Source: Oscillospiraceae bacterium MB24-C1
GTDB lineage: Bacteria; Bacillota; Clostridia; Oscillospirales; Ruminococcaceae
DNA: 64,000 nt
Assembly (NCBI GenBank): GCA_030913685.1
Contig: CP133187.1
Span: 948,501 to 1,012,500 of the forward strand
Direction of reading: 5' to 3'
Each line of letters opens with the position of its first letter. The stretch's first letter is position 1. This document shows positions 8,961 through 18,455 of the stretch, in pieces. A program made the translations under genes and the position numbers. Under the pieces are notes generated by a model. That model worked only from the letters and a program-made list of their open reading frames with translations, was not told where the DNA came from and made no database searches.

Positions 8961-9401
8961 TTACAGAAAATTGAAGATGGTGATGGGGATATCCAACCAG
9001 AGGTCAAAGATGGCCCATACCACCAACGTTGCCGTTAGTGCAACTTTTAGGCTGTCTAACAGCGGATTTTTCTCCACCCAAAATACAATGTAAAATATGA
9101 ACAACGCTACAGAAGCAATGATCCCGAAATGCTCCATCAGAAGAATCATTGCGATAAGACCTACAAAATACAAACCCAAGCGAATGAGTTGGTGCTTGTT
9201 CAACGAAAAGTCCGGCGTGGACTTGTCAAAAAAGAACAGTATCACACAGCAAGCAATGATAAGGCATAGCATAACCACCGGCAGGAAGCCCGGCCCTATT
9301 GTGTACTGCGTCTTGAGCGGCCACCCGATGGCCGCAGACAGCATAACGCCGCTGAGCAGTGCCATAACCAGCAGAAACAGCCGGTTACTGGAAAGTTTCA
9401 T
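8961..9401 (-). CDS. tctB: Tripartite tricarboxylate transporter, small membrane subunit TctB
   Basis: A 146-residue protein with four predicted hydrophobic segments (about residues 7-27, 36-55, 73-105 and 116-145), the layout of the small TctB subunit. TctB subunits are poorly conserved and are identified mainly by topology, size and position directly before tctA. The gap to tctA is 15 bases. The ATG at 9401 is preceded by AGGAGGAAACATT. Confidence 0.88.
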   Translation of the reverse strand: MKLSSNRLFLLVMALLSGVMLSAAIGWPLKTQYTIGPGFLPVVMLCLIIACCVILFFFDKSTPDFSLNKHQLIRLGLYFVGLIAMILLMEHFGIIASVALFIFYIVFWVEKNPLLDSLKVALTATLVVWAIFDLWLDIPITIFNFL

Positions 9402-9460
9402 AATGTTTCCTCCTGTTAAAGTCGTGAAAGAATAGAGGTTAGAACACGCATTCTTTAAAT

Positions 9461-9494
9461 AAGTGAAGGAGCGATAATTGACGCTCCTTCACTT
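9461..9494 (-). promoter_or_regulatory. Intercistronic hairpin between tctC and tctB
   Basis: Perfect 13-base arms (9461-9473 and 9482-9494) enclose an 8-base loop in the 132-base gap after tctC. Only a weak A/T stretch follows on the minus strand. The position after the binding-protein gene fits the common arrangement in which a hairpin protects or partly terminates the transcript, so that more binding protein than membrane subunit is made. Confidence 0.65.
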
Positions 9495-9533
9495 AGAGGT
9501 TGCGAGGTATAGACAGTAACGCCTGAAAGACTC

Positions 9534-10544
9534 CTAGATGAGGCCCATTTCCTTCATGGCGGTTTCATACTCACCGTTGAGCGTATCGAGATAGCTAGCG
9601 AAATCATCGCCTAACAACAGGTTTTTCTGAACGCCGTTGGCTCCCAGATACTGTTCGTTCCAGGAATTGCTAGCGCTCAGTTCGGTGAACAGCCCCATAT
9701 AATACTGCTTGGCTTCTTCAGAGATATCCTTGGGGGCGGCAATGCCACGGAAAACACCAAGGTTGATATCGTAGCCCTGTTCGATGAGTGTGGGGATCTC
9801 GGACAGCTCTTCATTGCGCTCGGCAGTAGCCAGACCAATGCCGATAAAGTCGCCGGTAGCGAGATACTCACTGCAGCTATTGACGTTGGTGCAAATGAAA
9901 TCTACCTGCTTGCCGAGCAATGCGGTAACCAGTTCGCCGTCGCCCTGATAGGGGATGTAGTTGATATCCTGCTCGGAAGCGGCGATCAGCTTATTGCAGA
10001 TGATGTTGTCGATAGACCCGGTGCCGGTACCGCCAGCGGTACGGGGTGCGGATAGCAACTCTTCCATGCTGGTGATGCCGGAGTCTTTATGTACCACGAT
10101 GATCGAAGGATCAATGCCCAGGCAGGCAATGGGGGTAAAATCCTTGTAGGTCACACCGGTTTTGGTCGACAGCGGCGTGGTTAAAAAAGACGAGGTGACG
10201 CACATCAGGTAATAGTCGTCGCCCGCGTGGGTATTGACATAACCCATGCCCACAGCACCGGAGCCGCCTTCCTTGTTCACAACGTTCATGACAGCACCGT
10301 CAGCAAGGTTTTCAGCGTTGATTATCTTGAGCGCGGTGCGCAGCATAATGTCATGTCCGCCGCCCGGACCGTAGCAGGCTACCAACTCGATAGGCCGTTC
10401 CGGAAAGGTGCTGGTCGCAGGAGAAGCAGCGGACGAACCAGCCGCGACAGGGGCTGCCGACGGGGCGCTGCTGCTCTTGCCGCCGCAGGCAGAGATACTC
10501 ATCACCATCACTGCGGTAAGTGCAAAGGCTATCAGTTTTTTCAT
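9534..10544 (-). CDS. tctC: Tripartite tricarboxylate transporter substrate-binding lipoprotein TctC
   Basis: A 336-residue extracytoplasmic solute-binding protein. The N-terminus is a lipoprotein signal peptide with lipobox SISAC and lipidation cysteine at residue 20, followed by a Ser/Ala-rich linker (about 24-47). The mature part begins with the TTT-family pattern FPERPIELVACYGPGGGHDI, the usual ligand-binding segment, and later has GTGTGSIDN. It would hold tricarboxylate outside the membrane and deliver it to TctA/TctB. It is the first gene of the operon, divergent from an RpiR-type regulator. Confidence 0.94.
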   Translation of the reverse strand: MKKLIAFALTAVMVMSISACGGKSSSAPSAAPVAAGSSAASPATSTFPERPIELVACYGPGGGHDIMLRTALKIINAENLADGAVMNVVNKEGGSGAVGMGYVNTHAGDDYYLMCVTSSFLTTPLSTKTGVTYKDFTPIACLGIDPSIIVVHKDSGITSMEELLSAPRTAGGTGTGSIDNIICNKLIAASEQDINYIPYQGDGELVTALLGKQVDFICTNVNSCSEYLATGDFIGIGLATAERNEELSEIPTLIEQGYDINLGVFRGIAAPKDISEEAKQYYMGLFTELSASNSWNEQYLGANGVQKNLLLGDDFASYLDTLNGEYETAMKEMGLI

Positions 10545-10971
10545 TATCTTTTCCTCCTTATTTTTACCCTTATTTCAAAGCACTCTTGCTAAGAAACCTA
10601 AATTAATCAGTTCTAAACCTCATAAATGTTCTAGTCCAAGATACAAATCTAAGGGAACTGTTTTAAACTTGAATTACTGGGGCCTCGACATTGCTGAATG
10701 ACCCAACAGGCGGAATACTTTGATGATATCGGCTATGCTAAAACATGCTGTGAAGTAGTGGCAAATATTCATTTAGCACATTTGTCTTAACGATTAATAT
10801 TTTATCAAGATTTTGACTAAATTGTAAGCATTTTTTCAAAAATTACAAAAATACAGCGTTGTATCTAAACATTTGATTGAATTAGCTACTTTTCGCTTTC
10901 ATTTGCTTGTCTAATTATAAAATTCGTGATAAAATTTATTACATATTATTTCAACCTGCAGGAGGACAGTT
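10545..10971. promoter_or_regulatory. Divergent control region between the tct-cit operon and rpiR-type gene
   Basis: 427 bases of A/T-rich DNA with no credible gene. On the minus strand a weak promoter-like pair, TTGTAA, 16 bases, TACAAT, lies within about 10810-10845. The plus-strand regulator has a strong AGGAGG site next to its ATG (10972). I see no clear operator palindrome. The region must hold the promoters of both divergent units. Confidence 0.45.
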
Positions 10972-11847
10972 ATGTCTACAGATATCATAATGACGCTAGA
11001 GCAGCAACTACCGAATATGACAAAATCGCAAAAGCGGGTTATTAATTTTATTATCGATAATCCCGTACGGGCAGCTATGGCTACCATCAACCAGTTGTCA
11101 ACTGAATCGGGAGTTAGCACCGCTACCATTGTGCGCACAACCATCGCGCTGGGGTATGGCAGCTATTCAGACTTTCAGCGTAAGCTTCAGTCACATCTGA
11201 TGCTATACGCCGTTCCGCTACGCCGCATCGAGTCACTGTCCGAGGGCAATGATTCAGAAAAGGCATATGCCGTCAATACCATTCTTCAACAACAAATAGA
11301 CAATCTTGTCCAAACCAGCAGCCACATTACCGAGCAACAGGTTGACGATAGTGTTAAAATTTTGAAAAAGGCGTCTCATATTTATATTATTGCTGAAAGA
11401 AATTGCCGTGTAACCGCTTACTACCTGTACCACAATCTCAACCGCATAACCGACCGTGTCGATCTGTTGACCTACTACGATTTTAACCTTCCTGAGCATT
11501 TGCATCGTATCAAGCCGGGTGATGCCGTTATCTCAATTTGCATGCCGCGCTATGCTGCGCGAATTGTCAACGCCACCCGCATTGCAAAAGAGCGTGGTGC
11601 AAGTGTCATCAGCATAACCGACGCCGCCACCTCGCCCTTAGCGGAGTATTCCGACTGTCTGTTTTCGGTACGTCAGCAGAGTTACGGTCTGCACAATTCG
11701 CAAATGTCTTCCCTGCTAATTGCGGAAATTCTGATCATTCGCATCTGCTGGGAGGATGTTGAAACAGCAAAAAATAATCTATCGGAGGTCGAAGAGATTT
11801 TTCAGTCGCTGCGCCTAAAGCCTGCACACGCGCTAGTTTCCCGTTGA
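10972..11847 (+). CDS. MurR/RpiR family transcriptional regulator with SIS domain
   Basis: A 291-residue regulator. Residues 1-77 form the HTH_6 domain typical of the family (LPNMTKSQKRVINFIIDNPV, then TINQLSTESGVSTATIVRTT). A SIS phosphosugar-binding-type domain follows (about 110-260; SHIYIIAERNCRVTAYYLYH, IKPGDAVISICMPRYAARIV). It starts at an ATG with AGGAGG seven bases upstream and is transcribed away from the tct-cit operon, so it is the likely local regulator. RpiR proteins usually sense phosphorylated sugars; control of citrate use would be unusual and is inferred from position only. Confidence 0.9.
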   Translation: MSTDIIMTLEQQLPNMTKSQKRVINFIIDNPVRAAMATINQLSTESGVSTATIVRTTIALGYGSYSDFQRKLQSHLMLYAVPLRRIESLSEGNDSEKAYAVNTILQQQIDNLVQTSSHITEQQVDDSVKILKKASHIYIIAERNCRVTAYYLYHNLNRITDRVDLLTYYDFNLPEHLHRIKPGDAVISICMPRYAARIVNATRIAKERGASVISITDAATSPLAEYSDCLFSVRQQSYGLHNSQMSSLLIAEILIIRICWEDVETAKNNLSEVEEIFQSLRLKPAHALVSR

Positions 11848-12546
11848 GTAAATCAACCGCCCAGAAAATAAAATTATCTTTACAGGTAAGCTTTATATAA
11901 TGCTGTTAATCGACCTACTCAAAAGATATTAAAAGTGTCGAAGAACGGGGTTTACGCAAATGCGTAAACCCCGTTCTTCGTATAAGCGTGCAAAAATCCA
12001 GATATGAAAGTACAAGGAGCCCCTTTTCAACTAATCAATTTTTAGCCCTATTTGTCGTCCAAGACAGTACGTAATCATCTCATAGCTGTTTTTCATATTT
12101 TTTCAATTCGCTACCGGGATAGCGTAGATTGCTAACTGATCCCCTAGCTTTTTAGTTCTTTTTAACAAAACCATTCTAGCTCCGTTTTTTAAAATAAAAG
12201 CCCCTGCATTCTTTGCAAGTCTAGCCCAAGGGCTGCCCACTCAATAATTGTCATTTTTTTTAATTTCTAAAGTATTTTTAGTGATAAATTTATTAATTTT
12301 CCCCTTGAAAAACAAATTCAAAAATGATATGATTTATTAAGTTTTGTGTTTTTGGCATTAATTTACAAAAATATTTTTTATTATCGTAATATTTTTTATA
12401 TTTCCTACAAATTATTATTTTGCTACAATATTATCCCCCGTATTTATTGTGAATTATGCCGTATTAAACTGATTGTTGTTGAAAAACTCAGGCGGTTTTT
12501 AATAATGAAGCCAAAATCTGCACTACGAAATAAGGAGAAGAGAAAA
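11848..12546. other. Long A/T-rich non-coding stretch before the adhesin gene
   Basis: About 700 bases between the RpiR-type regulator and the adhesin start. It contains the palindrome listed separately and a very A/T-rich segment (12240-12500) that is probably the adhesin promoter and leader. The reading frame of the adhesin is open back to 12346, but the translated leader there is low-complexity and has no ribosome binding site. No riboswitch was recognised. Confidence 0.5.
11939..11980. terminator. Perfect 20-base-pair palindrome downstream of the RpiR-type gene
   Basis: Arms 11939-11958 and 11961-11980 are exact reverse complements separated only by AA. This is a strong hairpin 90 bases after the regulator stop codon. 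It lacks a clear T run on either side, so it may terminate weakly or protect the transcript end. Confidence 0.55.
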
Positions 12547-15500
12547 GTGTTAATGTTAACAAAAAACGGATTCTACAAAACACTATCGTTTGCTATGGCA
12601 TGTCTCTTGATGATAAATGCCTGTTTGTTTACGATAAATGCCGCTACGGATGATGGATCACTTTACAAAAACGGAATACGTTTAAAAGATGGAGACCATG
12701 TAACAGAAACCGATGAGCTGACATGGCAGTTAAGTATTTCTGATAAAGCAATGGCACAGGGTGTCACCATTATTTTGCCGGATAGATTGCTGCCAAATAT
12801 CACGGGAGCTAATCTGGATGACCTTTTTGCTACGACTGAAGGCAACGAGGTTTATCTTTGGTCTGAAACCAATCATGACTCTGGCAATTTGGATTCTGGA
12901 GAGCTCGTTTCTGGAGATCCCGATTCTAGTGAGGTGACAATGCGCACAGTGCGCATCCCCTGTATCATCGATGTTTCACAGGTTCACGATGGCCAGATTA
13001 ACATCGCTGGTATGAATCTGAATGTCATTTTGTCTGCTGCTATGCCCTTATCTACACCGACGTTTAAAGCAATGACAGCAGATCCCGTCATTTCTTTGTT
13101 TACTACAAAAAGTGAAGCTGGTAAGACAGTAGCAGATCAAAATATCTCCGATGTCGCTTCTGTCAGTATGTATGATGAATTTTTGCTTCGCTTTAACTGG
13201 GATAATTTAGGCTCGTCGGCCAGTCCGTCAGACTTTTATGAGTTTGACCTACCCGAAGAGGTGAGCAGGCCGACCAGTACAGATTCCATGAACATATATC
13301 CTGTCCCCACTGCCGCCTACCCCGGTTTCCCGGTAGATAAACCTTTCGCGGTTTTAAGCTGGGAAGCAGGTAATCCCACTCTACGCATTACGTTTCAAGA
13401 TCTGGGCCAATATGAATATGGTGGAAACATATATAACGCATTTGAATTGTTGGGCCAAACCGAGATAAATTTTCTATGTAATCTAGATCGCGATGCGCTT
13501 GATGCAGACGATCAGGGAAGAGTGACGATCGGTCTGCCTTCTTCGGTGACGGTTGTTATCGACGAATTGGTTCCCAAGCCACCACAGCTCAATAAAACAG
13601 CCGGAGAGATTGACGAGCACGGTGAGGTAGAGTGGACTATTACATATACACATCCCACCCAAGCTTATCACGGCGAAATCCCCACAAAACTGGTTGATGT
13701 GCTGCCTGATGGCATGGATTATGTCGCCAACAGCGCCCTGACCTCGGTAGATAACGTTGCTCAAACCGGTTTGGTCAATTTCCAAGACGGTATACTTAGC
13801 TGCGACTTATCTTCTATTGGGTCTGGCGAAACTTTAACACTCACCTATAAAACCCGCTTGACAGATTCTGAACTACAAAAAATATGGCTTTCTACTAGTC
13901 CGGACCAAAGATACTCCAACGCCGTCACCGCCGTTCACGACAGCGGAGCGGTTACAACCGAGGGAGATGGCAGCTATACTGTTGTTGTTGACGACAGCTG
14001 GCAAAACAGTATTGTCATTCAAAAAGACAGTCGCACCATCGCACCTGCTTCGGACGGTGACCTTTGGAGAATCGACTGGACAATTACCGTTCGCACGGCA
14101 AGTCGTAACTTTAAAACCCTTGAAGTGATCGACACCTTGGGTAAAGGCCTTAATTTAGAGCCTGGATCTATCGTCATCAAAGCGGATGATAGCCCCTACA
14201 CCGCCGATACCGTTATCACATCAATGGACGGAAAGACCGTTATGACTGTTAAGTTGATTGAAAGCGGCATTCCCGAAACTGCCGCCGCAAAATACGAGAT
14301 CAAATATTCAACAACTGTAAAACCTGAGTATTTTGAGCAAACAGGCGACCTAACCGATGAAAGCCTCAAAAACTTCGCTCAGCTTAGATATGAGTGGAAA
14401 GATTCTGGCAGTGGCACCGGTTTGGTATCACCCCCAGCAATTGAGAAAAACCCCTCTGATATTAATAATGATTTAATTCGAAAAGATAACGGTCAATATG
14501 ATTATGTCAACCACAAAATGCCATGGACTATAACTGTCAACCCTAACAAAGTTAATTTAACCGAGGTTAAGTTAGAGGATGATTTGTCGTCGTCGTCCCC
14601 TGCGCATCGGTTTGTCGCCGATGACGGAGATTCCGTTAAGGCCATTGACGATATTAGAGCAGCTGTCATCGACGGCTTGACGCAAGCAGGGCTTGATTCA
14701 GCTGTTTTAAGCGATGTTACGATAGTTGATAATAAATTGACTATATTGCTCGGGAATCTTGGAGAAAACAGCTTTAAGTTTACAATTAACACCTATGTTT
14801 CTGACAATACGTTTTGGGCAAGCAATCAATCCGGAACCTTTAGAAATACAATTGTCATGAAGCAGGATGGAACCAAAGTCAATGGTCTGCCCATCTCTAA
14901 GGATGTTTCTGCAAATGATTACATCAAAGTTTACAATGAGGTACTCTCCAAAAAGCATATTGGCTTTGACCCCAAAACCAAAAAGGTGACATGGGCGCTT
15001 ACCGTCAATAAAAATGCGTTGAACTTAGGTGACGTCACCATTACCGATACGCTAGCGCAGCATCTCATTTGTAATGTTGACGACGCTAAACTTGACGGCA
15101 CCGCTTTCAGTGGTGACAACACTTTTGAGGTCGATGGACAGAACATTACAATCCGTCTAAAAGATGTACAGAGCAAGCATATCATTACTTTTACGACGAC
15201 CATTGACATTAATGCACAAGAGCTGCGAGAACAACCTGAAATCTCCTTTGTCAATTCGGCCGACATTGTTAGCACAACTAATAATATACCGGTAAATAGC
15301 GGTAACGCTAATCTAAAGGTAATCACTAAAGTGCTCAATAAAAATTCCCCATTAATTAGCGGCATGATTGCCCACTACACCATAGACATCAACCCTTTGG
15401 GTCTAGATTTGCTTGATGATCAGGCTGCCGGCAGCAAACTTCAGGCTGAGGATACCCTTCCTGACGGTCTTTACCTTGATTTAGAAAGCATCAAGCTGTA

Positions 15501-17127
15501 TGAGGCAACGCCCAGTTGCGTGTCCTCTGGCGGTACATATTCTGTTGTTTTAACACCCAACAGTACACCCATAGAAAACGCGACTATTGATTTTGATCCT
15601 CAAACTCGGAAGCTAACAGTGGATATTCCAAACGCTAGTGCAAGATATGTTCTTACTTACGATACTTTTATCGTTCGTACGGATACCAATCTTGTAAATA
15701 GCGTATCTCTGGTGGGCAGCGTAATTCCGCAAAGCAGCGAAAACAGCAACGCGCTAAACTCCATGTATATTAGCAGCTCGGGCTTTGCACGCATGACTTT
15801 ACCTGCGCAAAAGTTTGTTTCCATTCAGATCAAAAAGATCGATGGCAGCAAAAATATATTGCAAGGCGCTAAATTTGGACTTTTCGCCAATAAAACGGAT
15901 ACCGAGCCCCTGGTGCAGGCAACTTGCGACGATGCCACCGGAATTTGCACGCTGGCCGTTCCTAAAAGCTTGGTGAACGGATTAACCACCCTTTACTGGA
16001 AGGAGCTTGCAGCGCCCAGTGGCTATGCACTCAGTAACGAGTGGCATGAGCTGGATATAGCCAGTCATGATCCAACCGCAGTTATTGACGTCGTAAATGT
16101 TGATGCTGCACAGTCAACCAGTGCCAGAATCGAGCTGATTAAGACAAATGATGTCAGCGAAGGTCTTGCAGGTGCAATTTTTGCTCTGTATTTAGACAAC
16201 GAGTGTACAATTCCGGTTTTAAACAGCTCAGGCGAAGAAATGGTTGCCCTGAGCGACACCGACGGAAAGGTAACCTTTAATGATCTTTATCCAGAACAGA
16301 CCTACTATATAAAAGAGCTGCGCGCTCCGGTAGGATATGTCCTTTCTGAACTTGTAACAGCCTTAACTGCCAAGCAGACATGGGCTTCACCACACCAAAT
16401 TGTAAACGAAGCGAACAATGTTACGCTTACGCTCACAAAAACAGACGCTATTGATGCGCAAAACCTTCTTGCCGGTGCAGTTTTTGCACTGTATGATACT
16501 GCTGATTGTTCAGGGCCAGCAATAGCACAAGAAACCACTGATTCTGGCGGAAAATTAAGCTTCAGTGGATTGGCACCCCAAACGCACTATTATGTCAAAG
16601 AGGTTTTAGCACCGGGGGGTTATCTGAGAACGACTGATATTTACCATTACTTCTCAGATACGAACAACAACACAATCACCGGCCAGATTGGCAACTATCC
16701 AATTGGTTGGGATGAAAAGGGCATGATAACCATTACCAAAACGAATGTCGACGGCACACTAAAGCTTTCGGGCGCACGTTTTGCTTTGTATCGTGATGAT
16801 AAGGTCACACGCATAGGCGAAAAAGATACTGACCAAAATGGCATTTGTACTTTTACCGGCCTTGCTGCGGGTACCTATTACATCAAGGAAGTACAAGCGC
16901 CGTCGGGGTATGCACTTTCTAGTGAATGGTTTTCTGTAAAGGTTACGCTTAATTCTTCAGAATCCATTACCATAGAAAACAAGCCCACTCGACGGGCACC
17001 CAAAAAATATAACGGCGAAAAACCGAAGGATCCTTGGGAGAATTTTAATTTAATTAAAAAGCCCGCTCCCCTCCCCCCTGTCGTTGAAAAAGTGCCTAAC
17101 CCCAAAACAGGTGCCGAAGATATCTAA
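12547..17127 (+). CDS. Large cell-surface adhesin with isopeptide-type domains and four SpaA/Cna-B repeats
   Basis: 1526 residues from a GTG at 12547, chosen because AGGAG lies nine bases upstream; the open frame extends further but without a site. Residues 1-33 are a signal peptide (LSFAMACLLMINACLFTINA). The central part holds about five domains of 130-160 residues, each with a W/Y-T/A-I/L-xVN pattern (for example MPWTITVNPNKVNLTEVKLE), like collagen-binding or DUF11-like adhesin modules. Four SpaA/Cna-B domains start near 1091, 1192, 1292 and 1392, each with an IKKxD/TKTD start and a YYIKEVQAPSGY-type end whose Lys and Glu typify isopeptide formation. A Pro-rich stretch and NPKTG (1518-1522) follow, but the protein ends four residues later, with no hydrophobic anchor. 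It is probably exported; its ligand is unknown. No sortase is nearby. Confidence 0.88.
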   Translation: MLMLTKNGFYKTLSFAMACLLMINACLFTINAATDDGSLYKNGIRLKDGDHVTETDELTWQLSISDKAMAQGVTIILPDRLLPNITGANLDDLFATTEGNEVYLWSETNHDSGNLDSGELVSGDPDSSEVTMRTVRIPCIIDVSQVHDGQINIAGMNLNVILSAAMPLSTPTFKAMTADPVISLFTTKSEAGKTVADQNISDVASVSMYDEFLLRFNWDNLGSSASPSDFYEFDLPEEVSRPTSTDSMNIYPVPTAAYPGFPVDKPFAVLSWEAGNPTLRITFQDLGQYEYGGNIYNAFELLGQTEINFLCNLDRDALDADDQGRVTIGLPSSVTVVIDELVPKPPQLNKTAGEIDEHGEVEWTITYTHPTQAYHGEIPTKLVDVLPDGMDYVANSALTSVDNVAQTGLVNFQDGILSCDLSSIGSGETLTLTYKTRLTDSELQKIWLSTSPDQRYSNAVTAVHDSGAVTTEGDGSYTVVVDDSWQNSIVIQKDSRTIAPASDGDLWRIDWTITVRTASRNFKTLEVIDTLGKGLNLEPGSIVIKADDSPYTADTVITSMDGKTVMTVKLIESGIPETAAAKYEIKYSTTVKPEYFEQTGDLTDESLKNFAQLRYEWKDSGSGTGLVSPPAIEKNPSDINNDLIRKDNGQYDYVNHKMPWTITVNPNKVNLTEVKLEDDLSSSSPAHRFVADDGDSVKAIDDIRAAVIDGLTQAGLDSAVLSDVTIVDNKLTILLGNLGENSFKFTINTYVSDNTFWASNQSGTFRNTIVMKQDGTKVNGLPISKDVSANDYIKVYNEVLSKKHIGFDPKTKKVTWALTVNKNALNLGDVTITDTLAQHLICNVDDAKLDGTAFSGDNTFEVDGQNITIRLKDVQSKHIITFTTTIDINAQELREQPEISFVNSADIVSTTNNIPVNSGNANLKVITKVLNKNSPLISGMIAHYTIDINPLGLDLLDDQAAGSKLQAEDTLPDGLYLDLESIKLYEATPSCVSSGGTYSVVLTPNSTPIENATIDFDPQTRKLTVDIPNASARYVLTYDTFIVRTDTNLVNSVSLVGSVIPQSSENSNALNSMYISSSGFARMTLPAQKFVSIQIKKIDGSKNILQGAKFGLFANKTDTEPLVQATCDDATGICTLAVPKSLVNGLTTLYWKELAAPSGYALSNEWHELDIASHDPTAVIDVVNVDAAQSTSARIELIKTNDVSEGLAGAIFALYLDNECTIPVLNSSGEEMVALSDTDGKVTFNDLYPEQTYYIKELRAPVGYVLSELVTALTAKQTWASPHQIVNEANNVTLTLTKTDAIDAQNLLAGAVFALYDTADCSGPAIAQETTDSGGKLSFSGLAPQTHYYVKEVLAPGGYLRTTDIYHYFSDTNNNTITGQIGNYPIGWDEKGMITITKTNVDGTLKLSGARFALYRDDKVTRIGEKDTDQNGICTFTGLAAGTYYIKEVQAPSGYALSSEWFSVKVTLNSSESITIENKPTRRAPKKYNGEKPKDPWENFNLIKKPAPLPPVVEKVPNPKTGAEDI

Positions 17128-17243
17128 GCATTGGTCGTTTTCTTTGACAAACACCCGCCCACTATCACCACCTATGTGTACGTTAATAGAATTTGTTTTC
17201 TAGAAAAGCACTGAACATGAGATTTTTTCTAACAAACTAATCA

Positions 17244-17311
17244 CGGCTAGTAATAAAGTCTGCTGCTCCCTGTGTTTAGCTAGGGATGTAGCGGGCTTTA
17301 TTGCTAGCCGT
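17244..17311 (+). terminator. Long imperfect hairpin after the adhesin gene
   Basis: The arms ACGGCTAGTAATAAAG... and ...CTTTATTGCTAGCCGT pair over roughly 25-29 bases with a few mismatches, about 115 bases after the adhesin stop. The terminal T run is weak. The rest of the gap 17128-17440 shows no gene. Confidence 0.55.
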
Positions 17312-17440
17312 TTGATGTTTACGTATGAACAAAATACAAAAGGTGAAAAGAAGGTATATAAATAGCAGCAAAAATCGCAAATCAGATTTCAGGCTTTAAA
17401 AATGTCATGCGCAAAAATATTATGGACATAGATAAATGTA

Positions 17441-17989
17441 TCATATCTTTTCATCGTTGCAGCAACAGGCCGCGCTGCAGCAGCAAACACCGTCAACGTA
17501 ATCGCCCGCGCTGCGCCTTTCCATCAAAACAATATTTCTCCAGTTCCCAACGCGGTCGCGACCGATTTTTTCGCGATAACCCACCATTCGAAACCCACAG
17601 CTTTCATGCAGGCGGATGCTTACCGTATTATCTTGCATAATCCCAGACTCAAGCGTCCAGAAGCCATTTTCCTCGGAAGATCGAATTAGTTCAAGCAACA
17701 GTACCTTTCCCACGCCATGTCCACGGTAGTTCTGTGCTATGTAGACACTAACCTCCGCCACACCCGCATATGCACAGCGGCCCGACACTGCGGTCAAAGC
17801 TGTCCAACCAATTACCTTACCATCTTCTATGATAACCAACCTGCAATCTTTAAGGTGTGAGGCATTCCATTCGCCCCAGGTCGGACATTGCGACTGAAAT
17901 GTCGCCAGGTTGGTATTCAACCCCTCCTGATAGATTTGTCTGACTTCGGGCCAGTCGGATTCAACCATTGCTCTGATTTGATAAGCCAT
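17441..17989 (-). CDS. GNAT family N-acetyltransferase (phosphinothricin acetyltransferase-like) with cysteine-rich tail
   Basis: 182 residues from the ATG at 17989, with AAAGGTGG upstream. It has the PAT/MnaT-type GNAT fold: IRAMVESDWPEVRQIYQEGL at the start, AEVSVYIAQNYRGHGVGKVL containing the acetyl-CoA-binding R/Q-x-x-G-x-G/A loop, and a C-terminal HESCGFRMVGYREKIG. Relatives acetylate phosphinothricin, methionine sulfoximine or related amino acids. The unusual feature is the C-terminal extension CCCSAACCC just before the end (six cysteines in nine residues), not part of the catalytic fold, which may bind a soft metal. It stands alone between two non-coding stretches. The true substrate is unknown. 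Confidence 0.85.
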   Translation of the reverse strand: MAYQIRAMVESDWPEVRQIYQEGLNTNLATFQSQCPTWGEWNASHLKDCRLVIIEDGKVIGWTALTAVSGRCAYAGVAEVSVYIAQNYRGHGVGKVLLLELIRSSEENGFWTLESGIMQDNTVSIRLHESCGFRMVGYREKIGRDRVGNWRNIVLMERRSAGDYVDGVCCCSAACCCNDEKI

Positions 17990-18455
17990 TGCCTTCAAAC
18001 CACCTTTCGTATCATTTGCGATTTTTTATAAGTGTTCGTTTTGCTTCTATCTCAAGCGAGCAGTTCACATAAAATTTATTGGATGTGATATAACTTAATT
18101 TTAAAATTAAAATTTGTCAATATTTTTTCACCATATTTCAGTTATTAAAATTACAAATATCATTGCTGCATCAAATAACGCTTGCGGCAGTTTAGATGTT
18201 ATGCATATAATAAATTGCCATCAGCTTGTGCCGATGGCAATTTGCATTATCGTTAACTACGCACTTGCGCGGCACAAGGTTTTATATCAGCGCAATGTAA
18301 CGCAATTGTATGATTGGCTTGTGTTTATTATCCCTAGGTGCGAATAAACTTTCTAGGATTTTGGTAGTAAGCTGGCGGCAGTATCGAAACGATACTGCCG
18401 CCAAATTTTATAATTTAGTCAATTATCAACACCAGCTGATTGAGGTGATCGCCAT
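17990..18455. other. Non-coding stretch with two hairpins between the acetyltransferase and lsrF
   Basis: About 465 bases without a credible gene. Hairpin one has arms 18212-18222 and 18233-18243 (AAATTGCCATC and its complement). Hairpin two has arms 18373-18386 and 18390-18403 (perfect 14 pairs, 3-base loop). The second lies just beyond the lsrF stop and is the likely end of the lsr operon, although no strong T run follows on the minus strand. Short open frames here look like chance. Confidence 0.5.

Noticed and set aside
12346..12546. Upstream extension of the adhesin reading frame
   Set aside because: A/T-rich low-complexity codons with no ribosome binding site before 12346. The GTG at 12547 has AGGAG and leads directly into a signal peptide.
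18114..18347. 77-codon plus-strand open frame between the acetyltransferase and lsrF
   Set aside because: It spans a hairpin, lacks a ribosome binding site and resembles no family.
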